Of a stretch of DNA of 64,000 bases, positions 52,924-61,477 are shown one piece after another. The translations under genes and the position numbers were made by a program. Source of the stretch: Streptomyces regalis (GTDB taxonomy: Bacteria; Actinomycetota; Actinomycetes; Streptomycetales; Streptomycetaceae). A model generated the notes under the pieces. It saw only the letters and a program-made list of their open reading frames with translations, had not been told where the DNA came from and ran no database searches. The stretch's first letter is position 1, and each line of letters starts with the position of its first letter. Location of the stretch: positions 1-64,000 of the forward strand of contig NZ_LLZG01000277.1 in the NCBI RefSeq assembly GCF_001509475.1, in the 5' to 3' direction.

Positions 52924-53966
52924 AGGTCAGCCTGCGCACCGTACGTCTCGAACTCGCCGAGCCGCTGCGCATCTCCCGCTCCACCATGACCGCCCGCGAC
53001 GCCGTGTGGCTGGGCGTCGAGCACGACGGCGTGACCGGATACGGCGAGGCCGTCAGCAGCGTGTACTACAGGCTGGACGCCGACACGCTCGTGCGGATGA
53101 TCTCGGCGGTCGGTCTGGAACGGTTCGCCGATCCCGAAAGCGCCCTGGAGGCCCTGCCCTCGGGAGCCCATCCGCCCGTTCCGCCTGCCGTCGTCGCCGC
53201 CGTCGAGTCCGCGCTGCTGGACCTCGTCGGCAAGCGGGACGGTGTGCCCGTCCACCGCCTGCTGGGGACCGAGGCGTCGTTCGGCGCCGCCACCGCACGC
53301 ACCATCGGCATCACCCCGCTCGCGCACGCGGCGGCCGAGGCCCGGCGCCTGGCCGCGAACGGCTTCCAGGTCATCAAGGTGAAGGCGGGCACCCCCGACC
53401 CCGAGGACGACGTGGAGCGCGTACGGGTCATCCGGGACGCGGCGCCTCGGGTACGGCTGCTGCTGGACCCGAACGGGGCCTGGAGCGTGGCGGAAGCGGA
53501 GCGGTTGCTGCCGCGGTTCGCCGCGCTCGGAGTCGAGGCCGTCGAACAGCCTCTGCCGCCCGGCGACCCGGATGCGCTGGGCGCCCTCGCGGAGAAGTCG
53601 CCGCTCCCCGTCATCGCCGACGAGGACGCGGTGAGCGTGGACGACGTGCGGCGGCTGGCCGGGCGCGTCCAAGGCGTCAACGTCAAGCTCGCCAAGTGCG
53701 GGGGCGTCCGGGCGGCCCTGCGGATCGCGGAGCTGATCGAGGGCAGCGGCACCGAGCTGATGCTCGGCTGCCTCACCGCCAGCACCCTCGGCCTCGCACC
53801 CGCCGTCCACCTCGCCGACCGGGCCAGGTGGGCCGACCTCGACGGACATCTGCTGCTCGCGCACGACCCGTGGACCGGGATCGGCGGCGCCGACGGCTTC
53901 GTACGGGCAAGTTCACGGCCCGGTCTCGGAGTCGAGGAGGTGACGGCCCATGAAGACGTGGCGTGA
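52920..53966 (+). CDS. Enolase-superfamily epimerase (dipeptide epimerase-like)
   Basis: A 348-residue enzyme from GTG 52920, overlapping the previous stop by GTGA. The muconate-lactonizing/dipeptide-epimerase pattern is complete: KxK in FQVIKVKAG, metal ligands D in LLLDPNGAW, E in AVEQPL and D in VIADEDAV, and the second Lys in NVKLAKCGGV. These enzymes invert a C-alpha via an enolate, often in L-Ala-D/L-Glu dipeptides. In this operon it could epimerise an amino-acid unit of the ATP-grasp product. Confidence 0.87.
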   Translation: MKVSLRTVRLELAEPLRISRSTMTARDAVWLGVEHDGVTGYGEAVSSVYYRLDADTLVRMISAVGLERFADPESALEALPSGAHPPVPPAVVAAVESALLDLVGKRDGVPVHRLLGTEASFGAATARTIGITPLAHAAAEARRLAANGFQVIKVKAGTPDPEDDVERVRVIRDAAPRVRLLLDPNGAWSVAEAERLLPRFAALGVEAVEQPLPPGDPDALGALAEKSPLPVIADEDAVSVDDVRRLAGRVQGVNVKLAKCGGVRAALRIAELIEGSGTELMLGCLTASTLGLAPAVHLADRARWADLDGHLLLAHDPWTGIGGADGFVRASSRPGLGVEEVTAHEDVA

Positions 53967-55212
53967 GATGCGTGGCTTCCCGGTCGCCGTCCAGCTCCTG
54001 CTCGTCAACCAGCTCGGCGTCAACACCGGCTTCTACCTCCTCATCCCGTACCTCGCCACCCACCTCGGCGAGAACCTGGGCATGTCGGCGGCGGTCGTCG
54101 GGATCGTCCTCGGCGTGCGGAATCTGAGCCAGCAGGGCCTGTTCATCATCGGCGGCTCGGCGTCCGACCGGCTCGGCGCGCGCGGCGTCATCATCGCCGG
54201 GTGCGCGCTGCGGACCGTCGGCTTCGGGCTGTTCGCGCTCGGCGACGGACTGCCGGTGCTGCTCGCCGCGTCCGTGCTCAGCGGGCTCGCGGGAGCGCTG
54301 TTCAACCCCGCCGTGCGGGCCTATCTCGCGCAGGAGGCGGGGGAGCGGAAGGCGGAGGCGTTCGCGCTGTTCAACGTCTTCGCGACCACGGGCGCGCTGA
54401 TCGGACCGCTGCTCGGCAGCGTGCTGCTCCTCGTCGACTTCCGTACGTCCGCGCTGACCGCCGCCGGGATCTTCGCGGTGCTCACCGTGGCGCAGGCCCT
54501 CGTGCTGCCCGCCCGGAAGGTCGAGCCGAGCGGCACCGGTGTCCTCGGGGACTGGCGTGAGGTGCTCGGCAACCGGGCCTTCCTCGCCTTCGCGCTCGCC
54601 ATGGTCGGCATGTTCACCCTGGAGAACCAGCTCTACCTGCTGCTGCCCGACGGGGCCCGCGAGGCCACCGGCTGGGACGGCGCGGCGGGCATCGTCTTCC
54701 TCGTCGGCACGGTGGCCAACCTGGCACTTCAGCTGAGAATTACGCGGCGTCTCAAGTCCCGTGGCAGCAGGGCGGGTTGGATCGCGGTGGGCCTCGCGGT
54801 GATGGGGCTGGCCTTCCTGCCGCCGGCCCTGGTGGCGGGCGCGCGGTCGCCCGGCTGGCTCGACGCCGGGCCCGTGCTGCTCGGCGCGCTGTTGCTCTAC
54901 CTCGGCGTCATGGTCGCCTCGCCGTTCGTGATGGAGCTGATCCCCCGCTTCGGGCGCCCCGAGCTGACCGGCACGTACTTCGGGATCTTCTACGTCGTCT
55001 CCGGAATCGCCGCGGCCGTGGGCAACACCGTCGTCGGCTGGGCCATGGACGCGGGCGAGAGCGGCGCCCATGCCTGGCTGCCCTGGCTGTGCTGTGCCGT
55101 GTTCGGGCTGGCGTCGGCGGGGGGCGTGGCCTGGCTGCACCGGAACGGCGCACTGCCCGCGGACCCCACACCGACGGCACCTGCGAAGGCCGAACAGAGG
55201 AGCACGGCGTGA
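53950..55212 (+). CDS. MFS exporter of the metallophore-like operon
   Basis: A 420-residue major facilitator with twelve membrane segments. The loop 2-3 region reads GIVLGVRNLSQQGLFIIGGS then SDRLGARGV, the usual MFS Asp-Arg motif. Its ATG lies inside the end of the epimerase gene (17-bp overlap). Position between the biosynthetic genes and the importer genes suggests that it exports the product. Small-molecule efflux MFS proteins look alike, so substrate is inferred from context. Confidence 0.87.
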   Translation: MKTWREMRGFPVAVQLLLVNQLGVNTGFYLLIPYLATHLGENLGMSAAVVGIVLGVRNLSQQGLFIIGGSASDRLGARGVIIAGCALRTVGFGLFALGDGLPVLLAASVLSGLAGALFNPAVRAYLAQEAGERKAEAFALFNVFATTGALIGPLLGSVLLLVDFRTSALTAAGIFAVLTVAQALVLPARKVEPSGTGVLGDWREVLGNRAFLAFALAMVGMFTLENQLYLLLPDGAREATGWDGAAGIVFLVGTVANLALQLRITRRLKSRGSRAGWIAVGLAVMGLAFLPPALVAGARSPGWLDAGPVLLGALLLYLGVMVASPFVMELIPRFGRPELTGTYFGIFYVVSGIAAAVGNTVVGWAMDAGESGAHAWLPWLCCAVFGLASAGGVAWLHRNGALPADPTPTAPAKAEQRSTA

Positions 55213-56489
55213 GTGCGATGCACGCGGGAGGAGAGGCGGAGCGGGGCGTGGTCGGCGCGTGGGCGGGCGGCGGCGGAGGCTCTGCCGTCACTGGGCCGGG
55301 TGTTGTCCGGGAGTCGGGTGTGGCTGGGCGCGCGGTGTTGGCCGGGATGGCGGGCTCGCGGACGGGAGAGGCGGAGCGGGGCGTGGTCGGTGGGTGGGTG
55401 AGCGGAGGCTTTGTCGGCGCCGAGTCGGGTGTCCGGGAGTCGGGCGTGGCTGGGCGCTCGGTGTCGGCTGCGGTGGTGTGCTCGGGGGTAGGTGAGGGGG
55501 CTGGCGGGTCTGCCGGCCGGGTTGCGGAGCAGGGCGTGGCTGGGCGCGCGGTGTTGGCCGCCAGGGCGGGCTCGCCGATAGGTGAGGGGCAGAGTATGCC
55601 CCTCGGGCCGGTCTGCCCGGAGGCGGACGGGGCCGTCGCGGCAGGTAGCGCGGAGGGCGGCCGGGGCCCCGGCGTCTCGGTCGGCAGTCGCAACCTTCTC
55701 ACCGACAACCCCGCCCTGTACGAGGCCCGCTTCCCCGACCCCGACCGGCTCGCCGGACGCTGGGCCGAGGACTGCCTGCGCCGCCACGCTGCCGGGCCGC
55801 GTGTGCTCGACATGGGCTGCGGCACCGGCCGCGACGCGGCGCAGCTGCACGCCGCCGGCCGTACGGTGACCGGCGCCGACCTCTCCGAGGCGATGCTGGC
55901 GCACGCCCGCGTCCACCACCCGGGGCCCGCGTACGTCCGGGCCGACCTGTGCGGTTTCGACCTGGGCCGGGCCGCGTTCGACGCGGTCGTCTGCCTGGAC
56001 AGCTCCCTGCTGTACTGCCACACCAACGACCAGCTCGACGGCTTCCTCGCCTCCTGTCGCCGCGCCCTCGCACCGGGTGGGCTGCTGGTCGCGGAGATGC
56101 GCAACGGCGCGTACTTCCTGGGCCGTACCGACCTCCTCGACACCCCGTCCGACAACGCCTTCAGCTGGCAGGGCACCGCCTACCGGTCCACGACCACCCT
56201 GAGCGTCGACCGCACCGCCCAACTCCTGCGCCGTACCCGCGTATGGACCGCCGACGACGGCGACGAAGGCGACGGCGGTCCATCATCCGTCGAACAGCGC
56301 TCCGCCTGGCGGCTGCTGTTCCCGCAGGAGCTGCGGCACTTCCTCGCCGCGCACGGCTTCGAGGTGCTCGAACTGCACGACGGCCCCGGACCGCGCACCG
56401 AACCTCCTTGGCGGGACGGCCAGTTGCCGGGCTCCACCACGGACGCGGACCGACTGCACGTCGTCGCGCGCCTCATCTCTTCCCACTGA
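55209..56489 (+). CDS. SAM-dependent methyltransferase with repetitive N-terminal extension
   Basis: A 426-residue protein from GTG 55209, coupled to the MFS gene by GTGA. Residues about 150-426 are a class I methyltransferase: RVLDMGCGTGRDAAQLHAAG (motif I), VTGADLSEAMLAHAR and VCLDSSLLYCHTNDQLDGFL. Residues 1-130 are Gly/Ala/Val-rich repeats from an in-frame minisatellite with no fold apparent. An ATG at 55596 (MPLGPVCPEADG) would skip most of the repeats, so the true start is uncertain. It could methylate the operon's product or a precursor. Confidence 0.8.
   Translation: MSAMHAGGEAERGVVGAWAGGGGGSAVTGPGVVRESGVAGRAVLAGMAGSRTGEAERGVVGGWVSGGFVGAESGVRESGVAGRSVSAAVVCSGVGEGAGGSAGRVAEQGVAGRAVLAARAGSPIGEGQSMPLGPVCPEADGAVAAGSAEGGRGPGVSVGSRNLLTDNPALYEARFPDPDRLAGRWAEDCLRRHAAGPRVLDMGCGTGRDAAQLHAAGRTVTGADLSEAMLAHARVHHPGPAYVRADLCGFDLGRAAFDAVVCLDSSLLYCHTNDQLDGFLASCRRALAPGGLLVAEMRNGAYFLGRTDLLDTPSDNAFSWQGTAYRSTTTLSVDRTAQLLRRTRVWTADDGDEGDGGPSSVEQRSAWRLLFPQELRHFLAAHGFEVLELHDGPGPRTEPPWRDGQLPGSTTDADRLHVVARLISSH
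55231..55595 (+). repeat. In-frame imperfect repeats in the methyltransferase gene
   Basis: A 25-bp unit starting GAGAGGCGGAGCGGGG occurs at 55231 and 55366 (135-bp offset). A second unit containing GTGGCTGGGCGC starts at 55311, 55437 and 55527 (126- and 90-bp offsets). All offsets are multiples of three, so the reading frame is kept. The repeats encode the GVVG and ESGVAGRAV motifs of the extension. Confidence 0.85.
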
Positions 56490-56512
56490 CACACCGGATT
56501 CAAGGGACACTC

Positions 56513-58075
56513 ATGAACAACCGTTTTCCCGGCCTGCGCCGCCGCGGCTTCCTCGCCGCCACCTCCGGCGCCGCCGCCCTCGCCCTCGTCGGCTGCGCAG
56601 GCGGCACGGACGACAAGGCGGCCGGTGGTTCCGGCGCCCCCAAGCGTGGCGGACGGCTGCGCGCCGCGTTCGCCGGTGGCGGCGCGAGCGAGACCCTCGA
56701 CCCGCACCTGGCCAACCTCTTCGCCGACGTCGCCCGCGCCAAGGCGCTCTTCGACAAGCTCGCCGACTACGGCGCCGACCTCTCCGCCGAGCCCCGCCTC
56801 GCCGAGAAGTGGGAGTCCAACAAGACCCTGGACCGCTGGAAGGTGACGCTGCGTCAGGCCACCTTCCACGACGGCAAGCCCGTCACCGCCAAGGACGTCC
56901 TCTACAGCTACCGCCGTATCGCCGACCCCAAGCAGGCGTTCCGCGCCAAGGCGTCCCTGGAGCCCATCGACCTCGACGCCAGCCGCGCCACCGGCGAGCG
57001 GAGCATCGAGTTCGTGCTGAAGCGGCCGACCGCCGAATTCCCCAACGTCCTGGCCTCGTTCGGCGCGTACATCGTCCCGGAGAACGCCACCGAGTTCGAC
57101 AAGAAGCCCGTTGGCTCAGGCCCGTTCCGGTTCGTCTCCTTCGCTCCCGGCCGCTCCGCCGTCTTCCGCCGCTACGACGACCACTGGGACGGCGCCCCGC
57201 TCCTCGACGAGATCGAGTTCGTCGTCGCCAACGAGGAGTCCGCCCGCGTCAACGCCCTCCTCGGGGGCCAGGTCGAGTACGCGCACGAGCTCAACCCGAC
57301 CACCGCCCGCGCCCACGAGGGCAAGGGGCAGATCGAGATCGTGCGGCTGCGCAACAGCGCCATGCAGGCCTTCTGCATGAAGACCGACCGGGCGCCCTTC
57401 GACGACAAGCGGGTCCGCGAGGCCTTCTTCCTGATCGCCGACCGCCAGGAACTCGTCGACGGCGCCCTGTCCGGCGCGGGCGAGGTCGGCAACGACCTGT
57501 TCGGCAAGGGCTACGAGTACTACGCCGACGGCCTGCCGCAGCGCGAGCAGGACCTCGACAAGGCCCGCTCCCTGCTGAAGCAGGCCGGCGCCGAGAAGCT
57601 CAAGGTCACCCTGGACACCTCGGCCGTCGCCGCCGGGTTCACCGAGGCCGCCGGCATCTTCCGCGACCAGGCCGCGAAGGCGGGCGTCACGATCGACGTG
57701 AAGATGGGCAGCAAGGACTCCTACTGGAGCGACATCCTCGACAACGGCACCCTGTCCTGCTACCGCTCCGGCGCCATGCCCATCGAGGCCCACATCTCCC
57801 AGCGCCTGCTCACCGACTCGACCACCAACGCCACCAAGTGGCACCACAAGGACTTCGACGCCCTCTACCAGCAGGCCCAGTCCATCCGCGACAAGACCGA
57901 ACGCGCCGCCGTCTACGAGCGCATGCAGCGCCGCCTGTACACCGAGGGCGGCTTCCTCATCTGGGGCTTCGCGGACTGGATCATCGCAACGGCGCGGACG
58001 GTGAAGGGAGTGGAGACCAAGGCACCCGCCAACACCCTCGACTGGGCCCGCTTCGACAAGGTGTGGCTCGCGTGA
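56513..58075 (+). CDS. Peptide/nickel-type ABC substrate-binding lipoprotein
   Basis: A 520-residue SBP_bac_5 protein. A Tat-like start (RRRGFLAATSGAAAL) ends in the lipobox ALVGC near residue 31. The mature part has ETLDPHLANLFADVARAKAL, WKVTLRQATFHDGKPVTAKD, VGSGPFRFVSFAPGRSAV and LRNSAMQAFCMKTDRAPFDD. Family members bind oligopeptides, nickel-chelates or opine-type metallophores. The gene follows the methyltransferase by 23 bp and starts the import half of the operon. Confidence 0.9.
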   Translation: MNNRFPGLRRRGFLAATSGAAALALVGCAGGTDDKAAGGSGAPKRGGRLRAAFAGGGASETLDPHLANLFADVARAKALFDKLADYGADLSAEPRLAEKWESNKTLDRWKVTLRQATFHDGKPVTAKDVLYSYRRIADPKQAFRAKASLEPIDLDASRATGERSIEFVLKRPTAEFPNVLASFGAYIVPENATEFDKKPVGSGPFRFVSFAPGRSAVFRRYDDHWDGAPLLDEIEFVVANEESARVNALLGGQVEYAHELNPTTARAHEGKGQIEIVRLRNSAMQAFCMKTDRAPFDDKRVREAFFLIADRQELVDGALSGAGEVGNDLFGKGYEYYADGLPQREQDLDKARSLLKQAGAEKLKVTLDTSAVAAGFTEAAGIFRDQAAKAGVTIDVKMGSKDSYWSDILDNGTLSCYRSGAMPIEAHISQRLLTDSTTNATKWHHKDFDALYQQAQSIRDKTERAAVYERMQRRLYTEGGFLIWGFADWIIATARTVKGVETKAPANTLDWARFDKVWLA

Positions 58076-59031
58076 GGATGAGCCCCCTGCGCTCGTTCGT
58101 CGCCCGGCGACTGCTCCTCGGCGTCGCGCAGACCATGGCCGTCGTGCTACTGGTCTTCGCGCTCACCGAGGCGCTGCCGGGCGACGCGGCGGTGGCCCTC
58201 GCGGGCGATCAGCCGGACCCCGCGCGTATCGCCGCGATCCGCGAGGCGATGGACCTGGACCGGCCGGCCTACGAGCGGCTGGCCGACTGGGCGACGGGCC
58301 TGCTGCACGGCGACTTCGGCACCTCCCTGGCCTCCGGCCGCCCCGTCACCCAGTACATCGCCGACGGCTTCGGCCCGACGCTGATCCTGGCCGCGCTCAC
58401 TCTCGCCCTGCTGGTCCCCCTCGGCTTCGGCCTCGGCGTGCTCGCCGCCCGTCACGAGGGACGGCTGATCGACCGGCTGGTCAGCTCGGTGACGCTGGCC
58501 GTGTACGCGGTCCCCGAGTTCGCGCTCGGCGTGCTGCTGGTGACGGTCCTCGCCCTGAAGCTGGCCTGGCTGCCGCCGACGGCGGTCGGCTACGGCACCG
58601 ACCTGCTCGGCCATCCGGCGGCACTGGTCCTGCCGGTGCTGGTCCTGCTGTCCCGCCCCGTGTGCTCCCTGTCCCGCCTGGTGCGGGCCGGCATGGTCGA
58701 TGCCCTCGCCTCCCCCTACGCGGCCCACGCCCGCCGCTACGGCGTCCCTGGCGCCCGAGTCCGCTACACCCACGCCCTGCCGAACGCCCTCGCCCCGGCA
58801 GCACAGCAACTGGCGCGTACCGTCGACTGGTTGCTGTGCGGGGTCATCGTCGTGGAGGCACTCTTCGTGATCCCGGGCCTGGGCACGGTCCTCCTCAACG
58901 CCGTGGCCGAACGGGACGTACCGGTGGTGCAGGGCCTCGCCGTGGTGTTCGGGGTGTTGACGGTCGTGCTCAACCTCGGGGCCGATCTGGTGGCCCATCG
59001 GCTCACGCCCCGCGCGGGGGTGGCCGCATGA
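58072..59031 (+). CDS. Dpp/Nik-type ABC permease (first)
   Basis: A 319-residue permease with GTG 58072 giving a GTGA overlap with the binding-protein gene; an ATG at 58078 is an alternative. Six membrane segments and the family pattern SPYAAHARRYGVPGARVRYTH, with the end VEALFVIPGLGTVLLNAV, mark the DppB/NikB type. It forms the import channel with the permease at 59028. Confidence 0.9.
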   Translation: MRMSPLRSFVARRLLLGVAQTMAVVLLVFALTEALPGDAAVALAGDQPDPARIAAIREAMDLDRPAYERLADWATGLLHGDFGTSLASGRPVTQYIADGFGPTLILAALTLALLVPLGFGLGVLAARHEGRLIDRLVSSVTLAVYAVPEFALGVLLVTVLALKLAWLPPTAVGYGTDLLGHPAALVLPVLVLLSRPVCSLSRLVRAGMVDALASPYAAHARRYGVPGARVRYTHALPNALAPAAQQLARTVDWLLCGVIVVEALFVIPGLGTVLLNAVAERDVPVVQGLAVVFGVLTVVLNLGADLVAHRLTPRAGVAA

Positions 59032-59822
59032 CGACACATCGCCGTTTCGCGCTCGGCCTCACCGTCATCGCCGTCCCCCTCGTACTCGCCCTCCTCGGAC
59101 CGCTGTTCACCGGCGACCCCGGCCCCCGCGCCACCTCGTTCACCCTCGGCGGCGGCCACTGGCTCGGCACCGACTTCGTGGGCCGCGACGTCTGGCGACA
59201 GGTCCTGCTGGGCGGCCGTACGGTCGTGCTCACCGCCCTGGCCGCCACCGCGCTCGCCTATCTCGTCGCCGTCCCGGTCGCGCTCGTCAGCGCGCTCACC
59301 CGCCTGCGGTGGCTGGAGGAGCTGCTGATGCGGCCGCTGGACGTGTTGCTCGCCGTGCCGTCGCTGCTGCTGATCCTGCTGGTGGTCTCCGTGCTCTCGC
59401 CGGGCGCCGCCGGGCTGGCGCTGCTGGTGGCGCTGGTGAACGTGCCCGACGCGGCCCGGATCGTGCGGGCTGCGGCGGGGGAGGCCGCGGCACGGCCCGC
59501 CGTCGAGGCGCTGCGCATGCAGGGTGAGAGCTGGTGGCGGATCGCCGTCGGCTACGTCGGCCGGTCGGCGCTGCGCACCCTCGCCGCCGACGCCGGTATC
59601 CGGCTGACCGGCGTGCTCTACCTGGTGTCGACGGCCGCGTTCCTCGGTGTCGGCGTCGCGCCGGACGCCGCCGACTGGGCGGTCATGGTCGACCGCAACC
59701 GCACCGGCCTGTTCGTGCAGCCCTGGGCCGTGGTGGTGCCCGCACTGCTGATCGTGGCGCTGACGATGGGCACCAACCTGCTCTTCGACGCCGCCCTGGA
59801 GAAGAAGGGACGACGCCGGTGA
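59028..59822 (+). CDS. Dpp/Nik-type ABC permease (second)
   Basis: A 264-residue permease coupled by ATGA to the first permease. It begins with a basic stretch and a membrane segment, then LGTDFVGRDVWRQVLLGGRT, the start of the DppC/NikC conserved region, and later LDVLLAVPSLLLILLVVSVL. It is a little shorter than most DppC homologues. Confidence 0.9.
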   Translation: MTTHRRFALGLTVIAVPLVLALLGPLFTGDPGPRATSFTLGGGHWLGTDFVGRDVWRQVLLGGRTVVLTALAATALAYLVAVPVALVSALTRLRWLEELLMRPLDVLLAVPSLLLILLVVSVLSPGAAGLALLVALVNVPDAARIVRAAAGEAAARPAVEALRMQGESWWRIAVGYVGRSALRTLAADAGIRLTGVLYLVSTAAFLGVGVAPDAADWAVMVDRNRTGLFVQPWAVVVPALLIVALTMGTNLLFDAALEKKGRRR

Positions 59823-61381
59823 GCCGGGCAACGGATGCGGCCGTCGCCGAGGTCAGCGACCTGCGCGTGGAGATCGACGGCCGTGCGATCGTGGACGGAG
59901 TGAACCTGCGGGTGCTCCCCGGAAAAGTGACCGCGCTGGTCGGCGCCTCCGGCAGCGGCAAGACCACAACGGGCCTCGCGCTGCTGGGGGAGTACCCGGC
60001 CGGCGCCCGCGTCACCGGCGAGATACGGCGGACCGGGGACGGCCCGGTCGGCTACGTCCCCCAGCATCCCGCCGCCGTCCTCAACCCGGCCCGCCGGGTC
60101 GGCGCGCTGCTGCACGACATCGCCCGCCCCCAGGTCCGCCACCTGCCCCGCGCCGAACGCCGCGGGGCAGCCCGAGAACTGGTCCTGCGCGCCCTGGCCG
60201 ACGCCCAACTCCCGGACGGCGAAGCCCCGTTGCGTCGCCACCCCCACCAGCTCTCCGGCGGCCAGCAGCAACGCGTCGTCCTCGCCCAGGCCCTGCTGCT
60301 CGGCGCCCGCGTCATCGTCGCCGACGAACCCACCACCGGCCAGGACGCGTTGACCAAGAGCCGTATCGTCGAGCAGCTGGCGGCGGTGGCGGCACGCGGT
60401 ATCGCGGTCGTCCTGCTCAGCCACGACCTGGACGTCGTACGCGTCCTCGCCGACGAGGTCCTCGTCATGCGCGCGGGCCGGGTCGTCGAGTCGGGCCCGG
60501 TGGAGCGGGTGTGGGCGGCGCCCCGGCACGAGTGGACGCGCCGACTGCTCGACGAGCAGCGCGCGGCACCGCAGGGCACGCAGAGCGCCGAGGCGGGCCA
60601 ACCCGTCCTGACGGTAAGCGACTTGACCGCCGTACACGACCGCCGGACCGCCGTCCTGCGCGTCCCGCGCCTCGCTCTCCATCCGGGCGAGTGCCTGGCC
60701 GTGGTCGGCCGCTCCGGCAGCGGCAAGACCACGCTCGCCCGCTGCCTCGCGGGCCTCCACCGCGACCACGACGGCGAGATCCTGCTCGACGGCACACCGC
60801 TCCCGCGCAGCCTGCGCCACCGCGACCGCGCTCAACTGGCCGCCGTGCAGTACGTCTTCCAGGACGCCCGCGCCGCCTTCGACGAGCACCGGCCCGTCCT
60901 GCACCAGGTGGCCCGTACGGCGATACGCCTGCGCGGCATCGGTGAACGGGCGGCCACGGACGAGGCGTCGACCACCCTGAACCGCCTCGGTCTGGCAGCG
61001 GACCTGACCCACCGCCGCCCCGGCGAACTCTCCGGCGGCGAACTCCAGCGCGCCGCCCTCGCCCGTGCCCTGCTCGCCCGTCCCCGGGTGCTGATCTGCG
61101 ACGAGGTCACCTCCGGCCTGGACACGGTCACCCGGCGCGGCATCCTCGACGTCCTCGCGGGCCTGGTGGGGGAGGGCGACGACCTGTCCCTCGTGCTCAT
61201 CACCCACGACCTGGACACGGCACGCCTGGCGCACCGCATCGCCGTACTGGACGCGGGCGAGCTGGTCGAACAGGGGTCGGCGCAGCGGATTCTGACGAAG
61301 CCTCGGCATCCGTTCACGATCTCTCTCATGGAGACGACGGAGCGCCTGGAGACGGGGACCGTGGCGGGGGCCCGCATGTGA
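59819..61381 (+). CDS. ABC ATPase with two fused nucleotide-binding domains
   Basis: A 520-residue double ATPase from GTG 59819 (GTGA overlap). Domain 1 has Walker A GASGSGKTTT, signature LSGGQQQRV and Walker B VIVADEPTTGQD; domain 2 has GRSGSGKTTLARC, LSGGELQRAA and VLICDEVTSGLD. It replaces the separate DppD and DppF proteins and powers the importer. Last gene of the ten-gene operon; a hairpin follows at 61382. Confidence 0.92.
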   Translation: MSRATDAAVAEVSDLRVEIDGRAIVDGVNLRVLPGKVTALVGASGSGKTTTGLALLGEYPAGARVTGEIRRTGDGPVGYVPQHPAAVLNPARRVGALLHDIARPQVRHLPRAERRGAARELVLRALADAQLPDGEAPLRRHPHQLSGGQQQRVVLAQALLLGARVIVADEPTTGQDALTKSRIVEQLAAVAARGIAVVLLSHDLDVVRVLADEVLVMRAGRVVESGPVERVWAAPRHEWTRRLLDEQRAAPQGTQSAEAGQPVLTVSDLTAVHDRRTAVLRVPRLALHPGECLAVVGRSGSGKTTLARCLAGLHRDHDGEILLDGTPLPRSLRHRDRAQLAAVQYVFQDARAAFDEHRPVLHQVARTAIRLRGIGERAATDEASTTLNRLGLAADLTHRRPGELSGGELQRAALARALLARPRVLICDEVTSGLDTVTRRGILDVLAGLVGEGDDLSLVLITHDLDTARLAHRIAVLDAGELVEQGSAQRILTKPRHPFTISLMETTERLETGTVAGARM

Positions 61382-61445
61382 GCCGACCTCCGGGCGCCTT
61401 CGCGGAGGAGACGGGAAGGCCTCTGCGAGTGGCCCGGAGGTCGGC
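61382..61445. terminator. Long-stem hairpin at the end of the operon
   Basis: Perfect 14-bp arms at 61382-61395 and 61432-61445 enclose a 36-nt loop that itself holds the smaller inverted repeat GCCTTC/GAAGGC. It lies right behind the ATPase stop and before the convergent DUF2470 gene stop, so it can end both transcripts. Confidence 0.7.
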
Positions 61446-61477
61446 GGCTTCGGGGCGCGCGCCCTGCCGACAGGGCC

